This document shows positions 1 to 7,408 of a stretch of DNA of 64,000 nt, one piece after another; the stretch's first letter is position 1; every line of letters begins with the position of its first letter. Made by a program: the position numbers and the translations under genes. The notes under the pieces are model-generated. The model had not been told where the DNA came from. It did not search any database and worked only from the letters and a program-made list of their open reading frames with translations. Source of the stretch: Stenotrophomonas sp. HITSZ_GD (GTDB taxonomy: Bacteria > Pseudomonadota > Gammaproteobacteria > Xanthomonadales > Xanthomonadaceae); NCBI RefSeq assembly GCF_029543105.1, contig NZ_JARQXB010000005.1, positions 124,001 through 188,000 of the forward strand, written 5' to 3'.

Positions 1-464
1 CTGACGAACAGGACCGAGGCGGTACGGTCCACGCGGTCGATCACCTCGCCCAGCTCTCCGACCATCGGCTGGTAGAACGCGCGCGCCACCGGTCCCAGCA
101 GCGGCAACCGATCCCAGTCGATGCCGTTCGGGAAACCCGACTTCAAGCCGATCAGCCCCACCCAGTAGCCGCGGATGGCCAGGTGGATCACGAAGGCGAT
201 GCCCAGCGCGTAGCTCAGCCCGATGGCCAGCATGCAGCCGAACTGCACGGCATACCAGATCACGCCATCGGCGTGGATCTCGTTGGCCACCCACGCATCG
301 AGCAGGCGGGGCGGCAAGGTGAGCAGGGCAAAGGCCAGCAGGCCGGAGATCAGCAGCTCCAGCTCGTCGCTGCGCTCGCGCAGGCGTTCGAAGGCAATGC
401 GTCGGCCTGCCGGCATGACGCCCGGTGCGGCGTCCGCGCCGCCGGCATTCTCGATCTGGGTCAT
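1..464 (-). CDS. Membrane protein of unknown function, partial (N-terminal part)
   Basis: The frame opens at an ATG (462-464 on the minus strand) preceded by GGAAGGGG and runs off the left edge of the window, so about 154 N-terminal residues are visible. A soluble stretch of about 35 residues comes first. Two hydrophobic segments follow, near residues 36-54 and 68-100, with an aromatic 'IRGYWVGLIGL' turn after the second. It is most likely an inner-membrane protein. I do not recognise the family. It is divergent from the DHFR-like gene to its right, with a 132-base gap between the starts. Confidence 0.75.
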   Translation of the reverse strand, partial: MTQIENAGGADAAPGVMPAGRRIAFERLRERSDELELLISGLLAFALLTLPPRLLDAWVANEIHADGVIWYAVQFGCMLAIGLSYALGIAFVIHLAIRGYWVGLIGLKSGFPNGIDWDRLPLLGPVARAFYQPMVGELGEVIDRVDRTASVLFV

Positions 465-596
465 CCTGAAATCCCCTTCCAGTGGGCCGAGTCTAGCCGG
501 TTCGCCCCAGGACAGGGCCGGATGTCGGCCGGATGTCGATGGGCGCCGCGCTCGTCCGTCGCCCTTGCAACCTCGGTTCTTATGGCGGAGCACGAC

Positions 597-1225
597 ATGC
601 GCAGACTGATCGCCTCGGTTTTCATCAGCCTCGACGGCGTCATCCAGGGCCCAGGCGGCCCGGAGGAGGATCGCAGCGGCGATTTCCAGCTCGGCGGCTG
701 GGTGGCCCCGTATGCCGATCCGCGGATCGGCGAGAACCTGCAGGACCTGATATCCGAACCGTTCGAGCTGCTGCTGGGCCGGCGCACCTACGACATCTTC
801 GCCGCCTATTGGCCGCATGTGCCGGCGGAGGCGCCCAGCCACGCACTGGCCGAGCGGTTCAACCGCGTGCCCAAGCACGTGGCCACGCATCGCCCCGACG
901 GGCTGGCGTGGCGCGGCAGCCGGGCATTGGCGGGGGCGCTGGGCGCGGCCGTGCACGAGCTGAAACAGCAGCCCGGCGACGCCTGCTGACCTTCGGCAGC
1001 GGGGAGATGCTTCGCGCGCTGATCGCCGCCGGCTTGGTGGACGAATTGCGGCTGCAGGTCCACCCGATCGTGCTGGGGCGCGGTCGCCGCTTGTTCGGCG
1101 ACGACGCGCCCGCCTGCGCCTTCACGCTGGCCGAGTCGGTGCGCACGCCCGGCGGCGTGCTGTTGAATCGCTACCTGCGCGCGGGCGCGGTCGGCACGGG
1201 CGCGGTGGGGTATCGCCGGGCCTGA
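597..1225 (+). pseudogene. Dihydrofolate reductase / RibD C-terminal family protein, interrupted by a frameshift
   Basis: The start ATG at 597 has a GGCGGAG ribosome binding site 7 bases upstream and gives MRRLIASVFISLDGVIQGPGG, a typical opening of the RibD_C 'dihydrofolate reductase family protein' group (YyaP/YwjB-like). The fold continues through 'LLLGRRTYDIFAAYWPH'. Near 980-990 the frame reaches a stop, but the next frame carries on with the family's C-terminal half ('LLTFGSGEMLRALIAAGLVDELRLQVHPIVLG'). Joining the halves needs one base more, or two fewer, around 'ggcgacgcctgctg'. Either the gene has recently died or the assembled base count is wrong. Substrates of such proteins are generally unknown. 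Confidence 0.8.
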
Positions 1226-1424
1226 AGCGCGCGCCGTACCACGGCGCCAGCGGTGCCACGGGTCGCGTTCCCCATGCCGGCGCGCGCCGGAAGCGCGTGG
1301 CCCTGCACGGGCGGCTAAACCGCTGTACGATCGCCTCGCCCCCTGTCCGCCACGCCGCGGGCACCCCCCCTGGGGCCACGCACCGGCCTACCACCACCGC
1401 TATGCATCACCACCAGGGGAAACC

Positions 1425-2186
1425 ATGAGCGATCTTCCGTTCGTTCTCGTCCACGGCCTGATCGGCACCTTGCAACACGACGAAGTGCTGCGGCACTTTC
1501 CCGCCGGCACGCTCGCGCCGGCGTTGCTTGGCTACGGGCCGCATGCGGGCGTCGCGCCGCATCACGTGCACCTGGAAGGGCAGGTCGAACATCTGCATGC
1601 GTGCATCACCGCCGCGTTCGGCCCCCGGCCGGTGGTGCTGGTGGGCCATTCGGTGGGAGGCGTGGTCGCGGCCCTGTATGCGGCACGGTATCCCGCGCGC
1701 GTGGCGCAGCTGGTGAGCGTGGAAGGTAACTTCACCTTGCGCGATGCGTTCTGGTCTTCGCGCGTGGCGCAGATGACACCGCAGGCGGCCGACGAGATGC
1801 TGCTGGATATCCGCCAGGACCCGGTCGGCTGGCTGGCCGGCAGCGGCGTCGCCGGCGCCGAGCGGATGGCCGACCTGGCGATGCGCCTGCTCGACGACCA
1901 GCCTGCCTCGACCATCCGCGCGATGGCGCGCAGCGTGGTGGAGGTCACCGGCAAGCCGGACTATCTCGACCAGCTGCACGACCTGATGCACGAGGTGCCG
2001 ATCCACCTGCTCGCCGGCGAGCGCACCCGCGAAGGCTGGGACGTTCCGGACTGGGCGATCCCCATGGCCGCCAGCTTCGTCGAGCTGCCTGACGTGGGCC
2101 ACATGATGATGCTCGAGGACGCAGCGGGCTTCGCCGCCGCGGTGCGCAGCTGCTGCCGCAGCCTGGGCGAACCGCTGCCGGCCTGA
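1425..2186 (+). CDS. Alpha/beta hydrolase
   Basis: A 253-residue alpha/beta-hydrolase fold protein. It opens with 'FVLVHGLIGT', the HG oxyanion region at residues 10-11. The nucleophile elbow is G-H-S-V-G-G with Ser76. The candidate catalytic His sits in 'LPDVGHMMMLED' near residue 228, with an acidic residue before it. There is no signal peptide, so it is probably cytoplasmic. The start ATG follows AGGGGA at a normal distance. The substrate cannot be read from the sequence; esterases, C-C hydrolases and haloperoxidase-like enzymes share this pattern. It is monocistronic, with a short GC hairpin (2203-2217) after the stop. Confidence 0.85.
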   Translation: MSDLPFVLVHGLIGTLQHDEVLRHFPAGTLAPALLGYGPHAGVAPHHVHLEGQVEHLHACITAAFGPRPVVLVGHSVGGVVAALYAARYPARVAQLVSVEGNFTLRDAFWSSRVAQMTPQAADEMLLDIRQDPVGWLAGSGVAGAERMADLAMRLLDDQPASTIRAMARSVVEVTGKPDYLDQLHDLMHEVPIHLLAGERTREGWDVPDWAIPMAASFVELPDVGHMMMLEDAAGFAAAVRSCCRSLGEPLPA

Positions 2187-2207
2187 GCACGGAGAGGGCG
2201 CGGGCGG

Positions 2208-2366
2208 CTACGCCGCCGCCATCCGCGCCATCTCCACCCCGGCCAGCTTGGCCGCGTGCAACGCCGCGCCATCGTGCGGCTCGAAACACGGCGCACGCAG
2301 TGCGAAGCCAATCCGCTGCGCTCCCAGGGGTATTACCGGCTATAGCCGGTCCTTCAAGCTGAGCAT
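2208..2366 (-). pseudogene. Possible gene remnant in the gap before udgX
   Basis: On the minus strand, one frame reads MLSLKDRL, hits a TAG at 2340-2342, and then continues for about 43 codons without another stop ('PVIPLGAQRIGFALRAPCFE', then 'HDGAALHAAKLAGVEMARM', then a second stop at 2208). The residue composition is protein-like, but I cannot assign a family and see no good ribosome binding site. It could be the ends of a gene that lost its middle, or chance. Nothing else is visible in the gap from 2187 to 2464. Confidence 0.2.
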
Positions 2367-2464
2367 GGCGCTGAAGTTCTGAGTTCGGCGCCGGCCGCGG
2401 CCCGGCGCTGACCCAGGCCGGCATTCGATGCCACCGCGGCCCTCCCGGGCGCGGCGGCTTCTTC

Positions 2465-3109
2465 TCAGTCGCCTGCGTCGAGTTGCGCGCGGACGGCGCG
2501 CAGGTCCGCCAGCAGCAGGGCACGGGTGGCCGTGCGCTCGGGTTCGCGCATGCGCAGGATCGCCGACGGATGCCAGCTGGCCATCGCGCGCGTGCGATCG
2601 TCCAGATCGCGCCACTGGCCGCGTTCGGCGGTGAGGCGGAAGCCGTTGCCAAACACCGTCTGGGCCGCCATCGCACCCAGTGCCAGGACGATCCTCGGGC
2701 GCACGCGCAGCAGTTCGGCGGCCAGCCAGGGCCGGCATGCCGCCTGTTCGCCCGCGTTTGCGCGCTGGTGGAGCCGCCGCTTGCCGCGCGGGGTGAACTT
2801 GAAATGCTTGACCGTGTTGGTGAGCCAGACTGCCGACGGGTCCAGGTCCGCCGTTTCCATCAACCCGCGCAGCAGCTTGCCGGCGGGGCCGACGAAAGGT
2901 TCCCCGGCGAGGTCTTCCTGGTCACCCGGTTGCTCCCCGATGATCATCAGCCGCGCCCTGGCCGGCCCGGCGCCAAACACGGTCTGCGTGGCCGGCTTCC
3001 ACAGATCGCAGCGGCGGCACGCGCCCGCCAGGGTACGCAGCTGCTTGAGGCTGCCGGAGGGCACCTCGGCGACCGGCTTGGCGAGCGGCGGGGAAGGCGT
3101 GCGTGGCAA
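2465..3109 (-). CDS. udgX: UdgX-type uracil-DNA glycosylase (covalent uracil-DNA binding)
   Basis: The uracil-DNA glycosylase superfamily fold is clear. With the TTG start, motif A is GEQPGDQED (residues 58-66), followed by 'EPFVGPAGKLL', 'TNTVKHFKF', and the late motif SWHPSAILR (178-186). The loop K-R-R-L-H (110-114) corresponds to the KRRIH loop that defines UdgX, whose His becomes covalently linked to the abasic site after uracil removal. His114 would be that residue. Cys31, Cys34 and Cys125 are candidate Fe-S ligands. The start is uncertain: the TTG at 3109 has GGAG 9 bases upstream and gives 214 aa, close to the family length; a GTG at 3064 is the alternative. No in-frame ATG is suitable. 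Confidence 0.9.
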   Translation of the reverse strand: MPRTPSPPLAKPVAEVPSGSLKQLRTLAGACRRCDLWKPATQTVFGAGPARARLMIIGEQPGDQEDLAGEPFVGPAGKLLRGLMETADLDPSAVWLTNTVKHFKFTPRGKRRLHQRANAGEQAACRPWLAAELLRVRPRIVLALGAMAAQTVFGNGFRLTAERGQWRDLDDRTRAMASWHPSAILRMREPERTATRALLLADLRAVRAQLDAGD

Positions 3110-3179
3110 GGCGGAGGGCTCCGCGGACCGAAGCCTCAACCTAATGCCGGGTGTGCCACGGCAGCGTGATCGCGCGTGG

Positions 3180-3443
3180 TCAGTCCAACCGGGCGAAACG
3201 CGGCTGCGGCACGCCTTCGACCTCCACCGTCTCGACGAACATCGCGTAAGGCCGCACCCACAGTCCACCCTCGCCATACAGGGCGCGGTACACCACCAAC
3301 GGTGCAAGCGTCTCGCTGCAGCGAGCCACCGCGACCACGTCGTACTGGCCACCCTTGTAGTGGCGGTAACGGCCGGCGGGCAGCGTGGGCAGGGGCGGCA
3401 GGTCGGCCATGGCGGTCATGCGGAGGGAAGGCCGCGCCATCAT
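3180..3443 (-). CDS. DUF1653 family protein
   Basis: The core 'GRYRHYKGGQYDVVAVARCSE' followed by 'TLAPLVVYRALYGEGGLWVRP' matches the short DUF1653 family, whose function is unknown. The longest frame gives 87 residues. ATGs at 3419 and 3410 are also possible starts and none has a strong ribosome binding site; the family usually starts close to the GRYRHYKG core, so the true protein may be 75-80 aa. The gene lies 71 bases upstream of the udgX start on the same strand and could be co-transcribed with it. Confidence 0.85.
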   Translation of the reverse strand: MMARPSLRMTAMADLPPLPTLPAGRYRHYKGGQYDVVAVARCSETLAPLVVYRALYGEGGLWVRPYAMFVETVEVEGVPQPRFARLD

Positions 3444-3467
3444 ACGCCGCCCCGCGCACGCGCCAGC

Positions 3468-3800
3468 TCAGTCCACCGGGTGGCGCAGGGGTGCCTGCGG
3501 GGCGTTGAGCACCACCGAGGCGATGCCCTTCTCCCGCGACGCCGCGGTGCGGTAAGTCTCGCTCGTGCCGACGATCTCGCCGTTCTTCGCCACCACGTTG
3601 AACATCGGCTCGCCATTGCGCGCCAGCGTGCGGACGATTCCGCGCTCGGCCACGGCGCTGCGGCGCACCGCCTCGATCCCCTTCAGCGCGGCCGCCTGGG
3701 TCGTGTAGCGCTCGCTGCTGAGGATCGTCCGATGGTTCGGGGCACGCAGCACGAAGTGGAACTGCGGACCCGAGCGCGACAATTTGAAGTAAGCGTTCAT
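3468..3800 (-). CDS. YegP/DUF1508 family protein, two tandem domains
   Basis: A 110-residue protein with two copies of the roughly 50-residue DUF1508 fold: 'FKLSRSGPQFHFVLRAPN' through 'ALKGIEAVRRSA', then 'RNGEPMFNVVAKNGEIVGTS' through 'EKGIASVV'. This tandem arrangement is that of E. coli YegP, a small protein of unknown function. The start ATG follows GGGAG at 7 bases. It reads toward the DUF1653 gene with a 24-base gap, so the three genes down to udgX may share a transcript. Confidence 0.88.
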   Translation of the reverse strand: MNAYFKLSRSGPQFHFVLRAPNHRTILSSERYTTQAAALKGIEAVRRSAVAERGIVRTLARNGEPMFNVVAKNGEIVGTSETYRTAASREKGIASVVLNAPQAPLRHPVD

Positions 3801-4013
3801 CCTGGTCTCCCGGTTGGAAGCGCCATGCTTGCCGGCGGGCACTGACCTGGACATCCGATCTTTCGTATCCAAGTCGGTGGAAATGTATCCATGCCCGCGC
3901 CGATGCTGCCGGTCCGGCCCGCGGGTCGCGGCTGCGCCCGGTGGGCTGACGTTGACGCCTTCGCGGCGCCGGCGCGAGCATGCTGGCCACTCCTGACCGG
4001 TTTCCGCCTGCCC

Positions 4014-4940
4014 ATGCTCCGCTGCGTCCCCTACAACGCCCCCGATGCCTCCCCCCAGTGGTACGTCGACCTGTGCCAGCCGACGCCGGAAGAGCTGGCC
4101 GATGCCTCGATGCGGCTCGGCTTCGAGATCCCGGACCGCGCGGGCATCGGCGAGATCGAGTTCACCAGCCGGATCCGCTACGAAGGCGATGCCCTCGTGC
4201 TGAACCTGCCGCGCTTCCAGTACGAGGCCGAGCATGTGGTCGCGCCACTCGGCTTCGTGGTGGCGCCGCAGGCGATGGTGATGCAGCGCGAGTACGAGAT
4301 ACAGGCGTTGGACAACCTGCACGACGAGTTGCAGGCGCATCCGGCCAGCGGTGCGCACGACCTGTTCCTGCGCATCATCGAGCGCATCGTCGATCGCCTG
4401 GCCGACCTGCTCGAATCGCTCGAGAACACCATGAGCGAAACCTCCCGCGAGGCGTTCCGCCGTTCGAAGGACCGCCGTGCCACGCGGCACCTGGAGCGCA
4501 TGCTGCAGGAGGTGGGGCAGATGGGCCGCCGCATCGGGGCGCTGCACAACACACTGCATGGCCTGCTGCGCATGATCACCTTCCTCGACGAGACCGCGCC
4601 GGAAGGTTTCTCCAGCGAAGAGATGCACAAGCGCATCAAGCTCATCCACAAGGATCTCACCTCGCTGGGCGAGTTCGAGCAGCAGCTGGGCGACCGCATC
4701 GAGTTCCTGCTCGACAGCGTGCTGGGCCTGATCAACATGGACCAGAACGAGGTGATGAAGGTCATGGCGATCGCCTCGGTGGTCGGCATCCCGCCAACGG
4801 TGCTGGTGGGCGTGTGGGGCATGAATTTCGCCAACATGCCCGAGCTGCACTTCCATCACGGCTATGCCATCGCGCTGGGTGCCATCGCGTTGAGCATCAT
4901 CGTGCCGCTGGTGTGGTTCCGACGGCGCGGATGGCTCTGA
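4014..4940 (+). CDS. CorA/ZntB-type divalent metal transporter
   Basis: A 308-residue CorA-superfamily protein. It has a large N-terminal cytoplasmic domain rich in acidic and helical sequence, a long coiled helix leading to the membrane, and two C-terminal transmembrane segments (about 245-266 and 278-298). Between them lies the signature W-G-M-N-F in place of the usual YGMNF, followed by the acidic loop 'ANMPELHFHHG'. The family forms pentameric Mg2+, Co2+ or Zn2+ channels; the metal cannot be decided here. No good Shine-Dalgarno precedes the ATG at 4014, so translation may be leaderless or start elsewhere. It is divergent from the YegP gene. Confidence 0.85.
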   Translation: MLRCVPYNAPDASPQWYVDLCQPTPEELADASMRLGFEIPDRAGIGEIEFTSRIRYEGDALVLNLPRFQYEAEHVVAPLGFVVAPQAMVMQREYEIQALDNLHDELQAHPASGAHDLFLRIIERIVDRLADLLESLENTMSETSREAFRRSKDRRATRHLERMLQEVGQMGRRIGALHNTLHGLLRMITFLDETAPEGFSSEEMHKRIKLIHKDLTSLGEFEQQLGDRIEFLLDSVLGLINMDQNEVMKVMAIASVVGIPPTVLVGVWGMNFANMPELHFHHGYAIALGAIALSIIVPLVWFRRRGWL

Positions 4941-5241
4941 TCGCGGTTACGCGTCAACGGGAGGCGCTTCATCGAAGCGGCCAGATGCTTGTCAGGGACT
5001 GCCTGGTTGTGGCGAGGTCTTGATCAGTTGATTGCGTAGGAAAACTACGTGTTTTCAGCGGGAATATTCTTCGAAGCAGGCAGCGCAATGCCTTGCCAAT
5101 GTCAGTGATTCTGGCAACTTCTTCTTCCTGCGATACATCTAATGGATGGTGCGTGATGTGACTCGTTGAAATGTGTCGTCCACGCGGAGGGCTCCAGGCC
5201 CGCCCGCGTGGCCTCACATCATCAGCCAAGGAAACATCGCG
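4941..5241 (+). promoter_or_regulatory. Non-coding leader of the autotransporter gene
   Basis: A gap of about 300 bases that is clearly richer in A+T than its surroundings. I see no credible gene. An inverted repeat, CCACGCG (5180-5186) with CGCGTGG (5205-5211), sits about 30 bases before the autotransporter start and could fold in its 5' untranslated leader. Promoter elements are expected here, but I cannot place -35 and -10 boxes with confidence. Confidence 0.45.
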
Positions 5242-6438
5242 ATGAATCGCATCTACAGGATTGTCTGGAACGCCACGATCAACCGCTGGGTCGTGGCCTC
5301 GGAAGTGGCGAAGGGACGAAAGAAGCAATCGGCTGGCGAAGCGCGCCCCAGCGGCCACGCAGCGGTGATGTTCGCCGCCACGCTGATGGTGGCGGGTGCT
5401 GCATGGACACCTCAGCCTGCCGAGGCATTCCTGGTGAAGTGCAATCTGGGCTGGGGGCCGTGCCCGAAGGTCACGCACCCCACCAATCCCGCCCCGGCGC
5501 CGACGCCGGCGGCCGACTACGACTGGGCAGCCTCCACCCACAAGTACTTCCGCGCCAACGACAACGGCAAGCCGGCGGAGCCGCTGGGCAGCGGCTCCGT
5601 CGCGATCGGCGGCAACTCGCGCGCCCGTGATGCGTACACCCTCGCCGCCGGCAACAATGCCAAGGGCAGTGGATACAGCGCGGTCGCGGTAGGCGGCTGG
5701 TCGCATGCCGCCGGCTCCAGTGCGGTGGCCGTGGGCAATACCGCTTCGGCCAAGCAGGAACACGCCATCGCCGTGGGCGGCTACTCGCGTGCCGAGGGCG
5801 AGGACGCGATCGCCCTGGGCTCGCACAGCAACGCGCTGGGCGAGGGGGCGGTGTCCCTCGGTAGCGGCAGCAGTGCCGAGGTGGCGTTTGGCAGCGCCTT
5901 CGGCACGGGGGCTCGCGTGCTGCCGGGCGCCGACGGCGCGGTGGCGCTGGGTGCCTATTCGGTAGCCGACCGCGACGACACGGTGTCGGTGGGCGATGCC
6001 AAGGGCGACAAGCGCCAAGTGGTCAACGTGGGCGCCGGCACCGAAGGCTATGACGCCGTCAACGTGAACGTCGCCGACGGCGTCCGTGATACGGATGTGG
6101 CGACCGTGCGGCAGATGAACCAGGCGCAGACGTCGGCGAAGGAATACACCGACACGCGGATCAACGATGCCTGGAACACCATCACCCGCGATATGGATGA
6201 CATGAACCGTCAGGTCAACCGCGGCATTGCCGCCTCGGCCGCGCTGATCAACGTCACGCCCTACCTGCCGGGCCGCACCGCGCTCAATGCCGGTGTCTCG
6301 TCCTATCGCGGCGAGGCGGCGCTGGGCGTGGGCCTGTCGCGGTGGAGTGACAACGGTCGCGTGAACTTCAACGCGGGCATCTCGGCTGCCAAGGACGATG
6401 AGCCGATCTACCGCGTCGGCATGGGCATCGTGTTCTGA
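5242..6438 (+). CDS. Trimeric autotransporter adhesin (YadA-like, type Vc secretion)
   Basis: The start ATG (AAGGAAA upstream) gives MNRIYRIVWNATINRWVVAS, an extended signal-peptide region (ESPR) typical of type V secretion, followed by a hydrophobic core and 'PAEA' cleavage site near residue 62. Residues about 95-250 contain YadA-head repeats of the 'AVAVG...AIALGS...AVSLGS' type. A short coiled-coil stalk follows ('ATVRQMNQAQTSAKEYTDTR' and onward), then a C-terminal YadA anchor ending in 'YRVGMGIVF', a four-strand membrane segment. At 398 aa it is a short family member. It should form a surface trimer mediating adhesion. The next gene looks like its peptidoglycan anchor. Confidence 0.93.
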   Translation: MNRIYRIVWNATINRWVVASEVAKGRKKQSAGEARPSGHAAVMFAATLMVAGAAWTPQPAEAFLVKCNLGWGPCPKVTHPTNPAPAPTPAADYDWAASTHKYFRANDNGKPAEPLGSGSVAIGGNSRARDAYTLAAGNNAKGSGYSAVAVGGWSHAAGSSAVAVGNTASAKQEHAIAVGGYSRAEGEDAIALGSHSNALGEGAVSLGSGSSAEVAFGSAFGTGARVLPGADGAVALGAYSVADRDDTVSVGDAKGDKRQVVNVGAGTEGYDAVNVNVADGVRDTDVATVRQMNQAQTSAKEYTDTRINDAWNTITRDMDDMNRQVNRGIAASAALINVTPYLPGRTALNAGVSSYRGEAALGVGLSRWSDNGRVNFNAGISAAKDDEPIYRVGMGIVF

Positions 6439-6451
6439 CATGACGCCCCGC

Positions 6452-6492
6452 GTGGAGGGCCGGCGGGGGCTTCCTGCCCGCCGGCCCTCCAC
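6452..6492 (+). terminator. Strong hairpin between the adhesin and its putative anchor gene
   Basis: A perfect 16-bp stem, GTGGAGGGCCGGCGGG (6452-6467) with its complement at 6477-6492, around a 9-base loop. No T-run follows, so it may act as an mRNA 3' stabiliser or partial terminator that lowers expression of the downstream lipoprotein gene. Confidence 0.65.
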
Positions 6493-6548
6493 CGATTCCA
6501 GTTGCGGCGGTGCTCCGGCACCGCCGCCTTCGACGAGAGTGAACTTCC

Positions 6549-7364
6549 ATGTTGAATCTGAAATCCGCACCGGCTGCGTGGCGGGTCTTGCCCGTGGTCG
6601 CCTTGCTGGCGGGCTGCGGGGGGTATAGCCAGGTGCGCGACGGTGTCGCCGAGCAACCGGTATGGCCCGACGCGGGCGAGGCGCGCCCGATCGTGCCGGA
6701 GACGGTCCGTCCGGACCTGGACAAGCTGCGCAAGGTGCAGGCGGGCATGACCAAGACCGAGATCTATCAGTTGATCGGCCACCCGCAATATCGCGAGGGC
6801 TTGGCCGGCGTGCACGAGTGGAACTTCGCCTTTCTGTTGCCCGATGGCAGCGGGGGCGAGGTGTCCTGCCAGTACAAGGTGCTGTTCGACGATGCGATGC
6901 TGGCCCGGTCCTTCCACTGGCATCCGGAAGCGTGCGCGGCGCGCGTGAATCCGCCGGCACCGGCGGCCGTCGCGCCGGCCGCGCCGCAGACCCGCACGCT
7001 CGATCTGTCCACCGACATGCTGTTCGAGTTCGACAGTGCCCGCCTACGTCCGGAGGGCATCCAGGCTCTGGACGAGCGCGTCGTCGCTGCGTTGACCGAC
7101 GCCCAGCGCCTCCAAGGTATCCGTCTGAGCGGCTATGCCGACAGGTTGGGCGCCGACGATTACAACCTGGCGCTCTCGCAGCGTCGCGCCGACGCGGTGA
7201 AGACGCATCTGGTCGCGAAGGGTGTGCCGGCGGAGAGCGTGCAGGCCGAGGGCCGTGGCGAGGCCGATCCCGTTGTCGATTGCCAACAGCGGAGCTGGCC
7301 GGCGTTGATCTCCTGCCTGGCGCCGAATCGACGTGTTCGGGTCGAGATCACCGTGGACAAGTAA
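6549..7364 (+). CDS. SmpA/OmlA + OmpA-domain lipoprotein, TpgA-like adhesin anchor
   Basis: A 271-residue lipoprotein with a signal peptide and lipobox L-L-A-G-C (Cys23). The N-terminal part ('LRKVQAGMTKTEIYQLIGHP') is an SmpA/OmlA (BamE-like) module. A Pro/Ala linker near 135-150 leads to an OmpA C-terminal peptidoglycan-binding domain ('DMLFEFDSARLRPEG', 'ALSQRRADAVKTHLVAKGVP', 'PNRRVRVEI'). The domain pair and the position directly after a trimeric autotransporter match TpgA of Acinetobacter Tol5, which links the adhesin AtaA to the cell wall and aids its display. A role for this protein with the preceding adhesin is inferred. A generic OmpA-family lipoprotein is the alternative. Confidence 0.85.
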   Translation: MLNLKSAPAAWRVLPVVALLAGCGGYSQVRDGVAEQPVWPDAGEARPIVPETVRPDLDKLRKVQAGMTKTEIYQLIGHPQYREGLAGVHEWNFAFLLPDGSGGEVSCQYKVLFDDAMLARSFHWHPEACAARVNPPAPAAVAPAAPQTRTLDLSTDMLFEFDSARLRPEGIQALDERVVAALTDAQRLQGIRLSGYADRLGADDYNLALSQRRADAVKTHLVAKGVPAESVQAEGRGEADPVVDCQQRSWPALISCLAPNRRVRVEITVDK

Positions 7365-7372
7365 ATCTATCC

Positions 7373-7397
7373 GCCCGGCCTCCGCAAGAGGCCGGGC
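7373..7397. terminator. Bidirectional terminator hairpin
   Basis: A 10-bp stem, GCCCGGCCTC with GAGGCCGGGC, around a 5-base loop lies between two convergent genes, the OmpA-type lipoprotein and trehalase. A short T-containing tract lies on the trehalase side. Confidence 0.65.
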
Positions 7398-7408
7398 GCC
7401 GATGCCCC

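Noticed and set aside
183-596. Upstream extension of the DHFR-like frame
   Set aside because: It runs opposite the membrane-protein gene and precedes the ribosome binding site and family start at 597.
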